Part shown: positions 29,001 to 38,900 of the stretch, in pieces
Layout of the letters: each line of letters starts with the position of its first letter
Numbering within the stretch: position 1 is the stretch's first letter
Source: Astropecten irregularis
Lineage: Eukaryota > Echinodermata > Asteroidea > Paxillosida > Astropectinidae
Direction of reading: 5' to 3'
DNA: 64,000 nt
Assembly: GCA_963971285.1 (NCBI GenBank)
Contig: OZ020255.1
Coordinates: 6,634,001 to 6,698,000 of the forward strand
The notes under the pieces: model-generated
What the model was told of the DNA's origin: nothing
Database searches by the model: none
The model's input: the letters and a program-made list of their open reading frames with translations, nothing else
Position numbers and translations under genes: made by a program

Positions 29001-32000
29001 AAACCAATTAATTAACCAAGTATGATAAAAAAACAGTTTGATCTTGTGAAGATAAAAAAAATAACGGTGCAAAAAATATTTAAAAATGTTGTGTGCGTTT
29101 TTCGCTGTTTTCTCAAAAAGTGGGCTCGGCATGGGACTGGGAATTTCGCAGATGACTGTTGCTGTATCTTTCTTGATATTTTTGCCCATGAATCTGCATT
29201 TCTTTGTCAAAAAACAAAGTATGAAATTTCCTTTAAAGTGGCACTCGAGTCCTCCATTTAATAATGATTTTAAAAAACTAAATTACACAGACAAGTTTAT
29301 TATAAGAAATAAAGAAACTTTCTTGCTGAAATTTGTTTGGTAACAATTATTTTTCAGTATATAGAGAGTTTAAATTAACCTTTTTATTGGCTCAGTGTGG
29401 ATCTGTAGAATCAGTTTGACATTTGGAGTGTAGTGTACACACTATGGCTATCAATGTGAATAAGAGAAGTAGTTTCGATATTAACCTGTTCCATCTTGTG
29501 TCAACATTCAAAGGTCTTTTTCGCAGGTCAATTTTCATGCTCAACTATTAGTTTGAAGTTTTTCCAATTTTTACAATTGATTAACGTCCACGTACTGGTC
29601 CAAATGTGCATGGGTGTGATGTACAGCATCTCATACATGGCACTTATTGTACACTTTATGGAGGTGTACGGAATGGAGGCTCAGGCTCCGGCTCCGGCTC
29701 TGTCATATGTTGAAATTATAGGTTGTGGGTTTGGGTTTTCATTGAAGCTGAAGCTTTGTTTTCTTTTTCAAACCAGAGAATCTACTTCCGAATTGCAGCC
29801 AAAAGCCTCTACCCCAGTATTTTGATACCCGTTATTCTAGAATGGATGAATTTCATGAAATGGAGCTGGGGCATGAGTCCAAGCCTTAAGTGGTTAAGTG
29901 GTTTTTAAAAGTATTACCATTGGCAAACATTGAATGTGTGCACAGTGTACATGTTATCATAATTAGCACTTTACGGTTCTACACCGAGATCCAGTAGGCC
30001 ACACCCCTTGACAAATTGACCAATCACAACGCACTATTTAAGGTCCGACAAATTGCCGCCATTTTGTCCAACATTAGACATAACGTTTTAAATTTTTGTA
30101 TTCTTTACCGCATACTTTTTGTTGATCTAATCATCGAATAACCACAAGGGAAACTTACTGAATTTTAAAGTCATTGAAAAGTGAACAAAGAAAAATTGAT
30201 TGGAGCGGGATTCGAACCGGCGACCTCCTGAATACCATACAGGCGCTCTACCAACTGAGCCATCCAGCCCTACGTTGGTAGTGACCCCAATAGTCAATCG
30301 TCTTTGTTCGTTTGGCAGTCAGAAGCCACGAAACCACACACATACCACCATGACCCAGGGATCATTTCAATGATACACGCAGCAATTCTGCAACCTGGGA
30401 ACGGTACATGGGGGATCACTCAAAGAGGATACGGCTTTTTGTTGAGTTAACTTATAAGTTTTGTTTGTACAAGGCAATGGGAGTCATTGGAGCTGGGTGT
30501 TCAATTTGATAGCGCAAGCACTCAACAACGCATGCCATCTCACAATGGGATACTTTGGAGAACCGGTCTTGAGTCAACAGCGCACGCACACAATTGTGAG
30601 CTTGCACGCATTGTTTTGCACGTGCGTGCGCTGTTGACTTGAAGACCGGTTCTCCAAAGTCTCCCATTGTGCGCGCATGCTCAAAGCTAGCAAAAAAGAG
30701 ACCTCAGTCTGCTGCAACGATTGTTTTGGGTGCTTAAATCGGTCCATCTTCTAAAACTTAGACCGCCGAGGAGGGATGGTCTAGACTACGTAGACTACTT
30801 TTCGGTCTCCGGAGTACTGTGTCTTTAACATGTAGCCATGGCTGCGTTCGAGCGAGCTACTCGTGTTAACACGAGTATACTCCTGAGCGCTCGAACGGCC
30901 GGAGTACGACACTCGGGTCAGCGAGAGTATACTCTCCAGATATGGGGAGTATACTCCTGCACCGAAGAGTATTGCGCGCGCATCACACTCGTGTTACCGG
31001 GAGTAACCGCTCGAACGCAGCCCCTATGTACACAATGTCATGTGCATTACACATGTACATGTACAGTATGTGGACATTTTCTGACAGCAGGAATTGGTTT
31101 TGGCAAGCCAGCCCTTAATGTACTCACTCAGGTTCCTGCTAAATTTGGCTTTAATTACAAGAGTCTCATTTAACATGCACTTCCCAATCTGTGATCACTA
31201 ATCAGACATGCATCACGGACTGCACTGTAGTCTGTATGGCTGGCGGGGTCTCATGTGAACGTGATTAATCAGGACGAACCATCCATGGCACGCGCTCAGA
31301 AACAACTTCGACTCAATTCCTCATTTAGGATTGGTGGGTGGGAGAATGGGAACTTTAAAGGTAGTATCATACTTTGGTAGCATACCGAAACACAAATCTG
31401 CACAGATTTACGTATAACTTACAGGTTATGAAGATGATGATGGTAGAAACATACTGTTTCTGCCTGAAATGCTGTATTCATCCAGAAGTGAGTCAAACCA
31501 ACTGACCCAAGACTAATTTTGATCTCAGGAAGATTGAAACACCTGTGAAAAGATTAAAAGTACCGTACGTGAGCATTTTTCACTGTTTTCTCAAAAAGTG
31601 GGCACCGTATGAAACTGGAAATTTCAAAGATGACTATTACTGTATCTTCCTTGATATTTTTGCCTATGAACATGATGAATCTGCATTTCTTTGTCAAAAA
31701 CCAAAGTATGAAGTTATTTTTTAAAGGTACATGTAGTATCATAATTTGATATTAGAAACCAAAACAGAAATGTTCACAGATTTACGTATAATTTACAGGG
31801 TATGAAAATGGTGGTGGTAGGAACATACATGTACCGTTAAAGTTCTTCCGCCTAAAATGGTGTATTTATCCAGAAATTAGTAAAACAACGTACCGTTAAA
31901 ATGTTTCCGCCTGAAATGGTGTATTTATCCAGAAATTAGTAAAACAAAGCCCAAAAATCTTTTTGATCTTTTAAAAGATCGTGAAGGCACCGTATGGGAC

Positions 32001-32835
32001 TGAAATTTTCACAGATGACTGTTATTGTATCTGTCTTGATATTTTTACCCGTGAATCTGTATTTCTTTTTTAAAAACCAAAGTATGAAGTTACCTTTAAT
32101 ACGGTGGAGACATTCAACCTATTGTGCTCAGTCTCTACAAGGTACATGTACACTGTACATGTACCATACGTTCAAATGTACAGACACACACAAAATCGGG
32201 TTGTAGAATTTCCCGCACTGCCCATCTCAAAGATCTTTGTCGATTTTACTGAGGCAAAGAAGCTCTAGATTGCTGTGACCATGTAGTTAATGCATTACCC
32301 TCGGATGTACGATGTGTAATCCTTGCTTGTGTAAACACTCTCCTGGAAGATATATATCAGTGCAAATGTTTGCTCTTTCTCCCAGGTTTTTCCCGCCTTC
32401 GAAAGCTCCGACGCCGAATATTTGATTATTACGGACGAATTATAAGAAGTCTGTTGAGTGGCTGTTCAATGTTGCTATGCCAGCTGCAGACATGCACAAA
32501 TGGTATAATCTAACAATTGATAATGAAAATATCATTCTTCTTTTTGTAGAATATGAAACGTAGGCACACGCAGCATTGTGTAACTAAGGCATGGGGTATT
32601 GACTTTAGGAAGCGACCGTAATGAAAAGATAATTTTGGGAAGATTTGGCGGTGGGTGAAAAAAGGCGGATGATAGGAAGAATGGTGTGAATTGTTTCTGG
32701 AGGAAAGACAAGAAGATGAAAAATCAGAGGAGGAAATGGTTGAGATGTCTGGAAATTGGGCAACCCAAATTATAGTCAAACTAATTTCACATAGGGGGTT
32801 TAGGAAATGGAGGCTCCGGCTCCGGCTCCGGCTCC

Positions 32836-32888
<53 letters not shown>

Positions 32889-32907
32889 CGGCTCCGGCTC
32901 AGGCTGC

Positions 32908-32946
<39 letters not shown>

Positions 32947-35900
32947 GCCATTTCGTGAATCCATTATAAAATAACCATTCCAAACTAGAGGCTTTTGGCT
33001 GCAGTTCGGAAGTAGATTCTCTGGCATGTCTGGTTTGAAAAGGAAAACAGAACTTCAGCATCAATGAAAAACCACAACCTATATTTTCAGCATATGGATG
33101 ACAGAGCCAAAGCCTGAGCCGAAGCCCCATATAGTGAACGCATATTTGCCTTATGGAGAATGAGCACAATACATGTAGATTGAATATATGTTTCCACAGG
33201 GAAATTCAAAGGTGTATTTACAATGTAGGTCTCCACAAGGTTTTTAACGAAACTGATATTTGGAATTTACTAAAAAAGAGGAATTTCCAAGGTATGTGTA
33301 TGTTATCTGTCACGAAGAGAAGTACCTTGTATTTACATGATTTAAGGGACGCTCCCTAGAAATTTTAACCCAGGAAAGTGATTCTGGTTCAAATGGGAGT
33401 GATTTCAATCCTGCTCTTTGCAGAGTGTTCATTTTGATAGTACATGAGAACAAAGCCATGTCTCAACAATGATACACATTCCGGTATAAACATGATGAAT
33501 CTGTATGCTTACATGTATTAATATCCCTATTGTAATTTCCCTTGACGTAGCACTATAGAATGAATCAGCCTCATATTTCAATATTGTTTTGACACAAACA
33601 AGTGAAGCGTGGCATATTATGTGTACATTGAGACTGGAGTCATTAATCGTGCAAAGCCTGACTGATGATGGATTTTTGTGCCATCATTTATTCATATGCA
33701 TCGTGCATTGGAGGGAATTTACCCAGGACCCAGGGGATATGTATTGCTTGTTGTGTCAACTTCCTTAAGAGTAAAGATGTAGACACTGTGTATAATTCTG
33801 GGTGTACAGTGTGTATGCGTGCTATGCTAATTGCCGTTAGTGCCCAGTGGCTCTGGGACCCATCTCATAGAGCTGGTTAGCACTAAAATTTGCTAAGCAT
33901 GACATTTCTGTCTTTAGTAAAAACAGGATTAACAATCAAATTTCCGTGTGTTGTGTATCACTTGCAATTGTTCTTTGGCTGTTGTTTGCTGGCAATCTGA
34001 CAATGAACATCAAATGGAATTTTCAATGGTGGTTTGTTTTATTGGGCAAGCTGTTTTTGTGCTAAGCATTTTTTTGTGCTAAGCAGCTCTATGAAATTGG
34101 CCCCAGGTTATTGTACGACATCAGTGCAGAAAATTTATGGAAGCAGAAAATTTATATTTTATGGCTGGGGCCCGCTTCAAACATCAAACGTCTGCCGTGT
34201 CTAATTCAAATTTTGGCCCAAGATTTGAATCAGGCACGGCAGAAATTCAACGTTTGAAGCAGCTGCTGGCTTTCTGTCAAAAGTTCGACAGGGCTTTCCG
34301 CTTTTAATGGCAGAAGAGCGGCACGTCTTCAAAACGTTGCTTTTCTGCCGTGTCTAATTCAACTGAAATGTCCCAAGTCTTAGTCAGTACTTTTTTAAAC
34401 TGCGCATGCCCTTTCCCGACAGCTGTTGCAGGAGAGAGAGCGCCTTCTCACAAAAAGAATATAATTATCGTAATGCCATTACAAGCTCCCTATCTCGATT
34501 CGTATGAAGCCAACAATGGAATCTTTTAAGTCTTCATTAAAAACATATTTATTTCAACGGTATTTTATCTAAATTCAGTTCTATTCATGTTTTGTGGAAG
34601 TGTATTTTTAATTTATTTGTAACTTAAAATTTCATATTGCCTTTTTAGTTTTGGTAATCTTCTTTGTAACCTTTTAAGCCTTTTAATTGTTTTTAACATT
34701 TTTAGAATTTTTGTACGTAACTAAATTTCTCTCAATTTTTTAATGTAATTTTATCCATTTGTAAAGAGCTTTGAGATTGTGTTTACAATGTGAAGCGCTA
34801 TTTAAGAATGTATTATTATTATTATTATTATTCATAACTCTCTCTTGGTCTGCCATGTTGAAATTTGCATAAAAACCTGGCGCTTGAAGCAACAGCAAAA
34901 CTTCCACCGCTTTTATGTCGATTGCAATGTGAAGTCTTTAGTTGGAAGAAGAATACCGGTCAGTACCCCACCTTCACGACGCTGGAACAAGTGACTTGAA
35001 GACTGGCTATCTTCGATTAGGACCTTTACTAGTTATAAAATAAAGTTATAGGCTTGCAGTAACACCATGTGGCTTATTTATTTGTTTTGTGAGTATTGGG
35101 TGGCTCCGAAAAGAGCTGGTTAATTCGACGTTCCGGCCAGTATGCTCTGGCCGGCCGTCTTCAGGAGAGTGCTGCAGCTGCGAGATATCTCCTAGCACCT
35201 CTCACCTGAGCTCTGCCGTTTGGAGTTTGACACTGGCAGAGACATTCTTTTAAAGTTGGAGTGACATCAACCTTAACCATGTGGTGTTCCTCTTTTTTCT
35301 CCCTCTCTCTTACTCCTTCTACACCTGTACAGAACTCCTTTGTGTCTTCCGCGCCCACGTACGATGACTCCTCTGGCAAGAGCGGATCCAAGTTCCTGCG
35401 AACGCACGACGGCAAGTTCTTCGTCAAGACCATCACGCGGGAAGAGGTGGAACTCATGTTCAACATCCTTCCTGAGTATCACAAGGTTAGTGGCTGGCTG
35501 GCCATCCTCCCACCCTCCGGAGGGAGGGTCCCTCCAACATCTGTATACCAGTGTTGTATCCGAGTCCACAACCTCTGAGGCCGAGTCCAAGTCCGACTCA
35601 TGGGTCTCCGAGGCCAAGGCCAAGTTTCTCACAAGCAGCCAAGGCCAAGGCCGAGTAGTGGGTCGCCGAGGCCAAGGCTGAATCACAAACTAGCATGTAA
35701 TTTCACTCAGTGAGAGACGGTTCGCTAGTCTAGACGCGGTACCCAAACTTCCCAATGCGGTTTATAACCACACTAGCACAGGGCACTACATGTATGTTCT
35801 TAATTCATTACATTCGATGCATTACACGCTACACAATAATGTCACGATGTAGGTAAGCGCTATTTGCGTGATGTTTAAACTTTCTTTCTGTAAGTGTATT

Positions 35901-38900
35901 TAATGAAAAATTGAAAATTGTCCCCCTAAAATGTTGGGAATCACGTTTCAGTTTTTATGAAAAAAATTTCCCGGCCTCGAGCCGAGTCATCATTCAAAAT
36001 ACTTCGAGTCTGAGGTCAAGGCTGAGTCATGGACCCGCGAGGCAGAGGCAGCAAATTTCTCCTTGTGAATGTTATGCTCAGCAAACAATGGCCGAATACA
36101 AGTCAAAAGCATCACATACAAATTTGGTTAGCAATCCAAGAACTTGAAACATCATCTTCATGTGATACATCTTTTTTGTCTTCTGATTACCTTCCCTCAG
36201 AGCATAGTAGAATCCCACAGCGAAACCCTCCTCCCACAGTACCTAGGCATGTATCGGTTAACGGTGGACGGCACGGAGACCTACATGGTGGTCCTGCGAA
36301 GTATTTTCAGCTCTACAATACCTGTCCACACCAAGTACGACCTCAAGGGCTCCACGATAGACAGGCAAGCCAGCGAGAAGGAGAAGGTGAGGTTATGACT
36401 AGACGGCCCTCAGGAAATTCTAGTCTGGTTCCCAGACCCAAGAAGCTCCCGACTTTTGTCTGTCAAATCTAGGGGCGTTTTCGAAACGGAGGCTCAGGCT
36501 CCGTTTCAGGCTCCGGCTCCATTTCCTGAATCCATTCTAACACAATGGGCAACAAAATAAAGACTTTTGGCTGCGGTTCTGAAGTAGATTCTCTAGTATG
36601 AAAGAAAAAACAGAGCTTCAGCTTCATTGAAAAACCACAACCTATATTTTCAGCATATGGATGTCAGAGCTGGAGCCTGAGCCTCAACCTAAGCCTCCGT
36701 TTCGAAAAGGGTCTGGTATCAGCTAAAATGTACCGGAGGGGCACATGACCAAAAAAGCCAAATGTTGGCTTTGTACGGAAAATTCCGAAACATTACGAAC
36801 TCGTTTTCGTCCAACTTTGGATAGTTACGTCGACTGTCGCAGGCCTTGAATTTGGTTCTGAAAAGGGCAAGGCCACTTTTCCATTGCAAGGGGCACTTCC
36901 ATTTGAAAATCATAATGTCTATGGAAACATTTGAAGGGGGCAAGAAGGCCAAGAACCAGGGCAACAAAGGCCATGGCCTCCGTTGTCCCTAATAGTTCTC
37001 CCTCCACAATTTTCAAACGCTGTGCTCTGTGAGCATATATGGGTTGATGTGGCTGGCAGCCAAGGACACTAATGAATGCTGGCAATTCAGTCATGTTGTG
37101 GTCGTATCCTTCGCAATTCAGCACCCCAGCTGCGAGTTAGGAGCCTTCCAAATTGTTGTGATTAATCCTTGGAGTTAGGAGGGCCTGACGTGTTCGATCC
37201 TAGCTGGATCTTTATCTTTGGATAAAGATCCTGCTATGATCAAAATGCATCAGGCCCTCCTAACTCCAAGCATTTTATAAATTTGAGGTCATTATTTTGG
37301 CTGGTGAGCAGTTTGCAGCAGCTTATTGCTCGTATTTCTCATGATTAATATTATAATTTGCCATCTTCGCTTATCTTTTTTTTTTTTCAGGACAAGGAGT
37401 TACCCACCTTTAAAGACAATGATTTCCTGAGTGACAACAAGAAAATCTACATCGGCACGCAAGCCAAGGACAGCGTCATGGCTAAGCTGAAGAGAGACAT
37501 TGAGGTAAGACAAGAAGGAGGGTCTTAGATTCATAAACCATTCTCCAGAGACCGAACGTTGATATGGTCTTTAGTTACATACGTTGTGGTCTATGTACAT
37601 GTATCATCATCATCGGTTGGCCGTCGGAGTCGATGGATCCAGGACCCTCAGAAACATCAAGTCGTGCTGCCAGATGCACATTCAGTCGCACGCACATGTG
37701 CCTTCTGGTGAGATCGCAGGCCGATGGCCAAACTGCAAACATGAGGACACCGGTTAATACACGGAAAGCTGCCAGGCGCTGCGACACGTTCCTTTCTTCT
37801 CCTTCGCTTTTCCTTTAGGTCCTCCACCCTAGCACGATCGAACTCATCCACAGCTTGCCTGCTAAGAGTCCGCCAAGCTGCCCTGTCTGCCGCCAGACAA
37901 TAGTGCGCCACCATGAGTTTGCAATGAGTTTGGCCAATCACAATATGTGGAATTAATTTTTTTGACAAACTCCATGTGCTGAAAGATGCGCAGTTTGTCG
38001 ACAATATTTACTTCCTGAATTGTGATTGGCCAATGCGTTGCAAACTCTTGGAGGCGCACTATTGTGAATCGCCCCAATTGGAATTAAACATTTATTGTAC
38101 TTGTGTGTTTAATGTGCCATATTGGCACTGTAGTGACAAGTTGTCCAGTCGAAACTTGAAATGGCCTACAGCTATTTTCTTGTAATTCTTAAATTTAATT
38201 TTATTTAACTGTTTTGTTAATTATATATTTTGGTAATTTTTGTTAAGCGCTTAGAAACGTCGTATTAAGCGCTATATAAATACGCATTATTATTATTATT
38301 ATTATCTTTCAAACATTGACCCAAGCTTTTCGGTATAGAAAAACAGCGAACATTGAAAATAATGTCTTGTTTTCCCCCAAACATTTGCTCTTGATAGTTC
38401 CTCTCGGAGCTGAAGCTGATGGACTACAGTCTCCTGGTGGGCATTCACGACCGGGACCGGTACGAGGCCGAGCAGAAGGCCGAGCAGAACGACGAGAACG
38501 GCGAAGAGGAAGACTCGGGCAGCGGGGGCGCCCTGACCCCACCCGACAGCCCCGGACCAATCACGCGGCAGCAGCACCTGTCCAGCGGAGAGTATGACTT
38601 CGACACCGGACAGGACGTGTACGCCATTCCATGCGACGATGGTTAGTGTTGGCTGATTTGCTTAAACTCATATTGCATATGAAAACAGAGACGGGGCCGG
38701 AACCAGAGCCGAGCTTTGAGAAAGGCCCTTGGATTGCTCGAGAACAACAATCAATGTTGCTTAATGCACACATCCTATAGCCTTGATTTGAACCACGCAT
38801 GTTGGGGAAATTTGGTAAGCTCTCGTAGGCCATGTAGGCTGACAAGAATGTGCACATGGTGCTCCCAAATAACAACCTCTGCTAGATTGTCGCACATGTC

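Larger units (their letters stand above)
26261..35332. other. PIP4K2: PIP4K2 intron 3, repeat-rich
   Basis: No gene is seen. It holds GTTGCGTAA palindromes (26545-26705), TTAGCACAAAA MITEs (26717, 28076, 33855), an ATGGAATCCGT element (27499-27784), TTAA MITEs (28846, 31359, 31725), and a minus-strand SINE (30180-30310). Also present are a fold-back (30541), a GGCTGCGTTCGAGC MITE (30840), the expanded GGCTCA repeat (32803-33130), a LINE 3' end (34440-34832) and a conserved hairpin (35100-35169). Confidence 0.7.
36387..37390. other. PIP4K2: PIP4K2 intron 5
   Basis: Contains a GGCTCC MITE (36472-36714), a dispersed repeat (36842-36990), and an inverted repeat at about 37160-37268. The arms of that repeat read GGAGTTAGGAGGGCCTGA and its complement around GATCC-rich DNA; related single arms occur near 25770-25790 and 58450-58490. 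No gene is seen. Confidence 0.6.
37505..38397. other. PIP4K2: PIP4K2 intron 6
   Basis: Contains a minus-strand LINE ORF fragment (about 37657-37900), a short inverted-repeat element ending in ACAATAGTGCGCC (about 37897-38067), and a LINE/SINE-type tail ending in (ATT)n (about 38200-38306). Confidence 0.6.

Noticed and set aside
30195..30275. Possible tRNA gene on the minus strand
   Set aside because: A and B boxes are present but the acceptor stem does not pair and a SINE body follows; similar copies occur at 57.0-57.2 kb.
32510..33169. 219-residue minus-strand and 92-residue plus-strand frames of Ser-Leu or Arg-Leu repeats
   Set aside because: Translation of the GGCTCC/GGCTCA hexamer expansion in a MITE.
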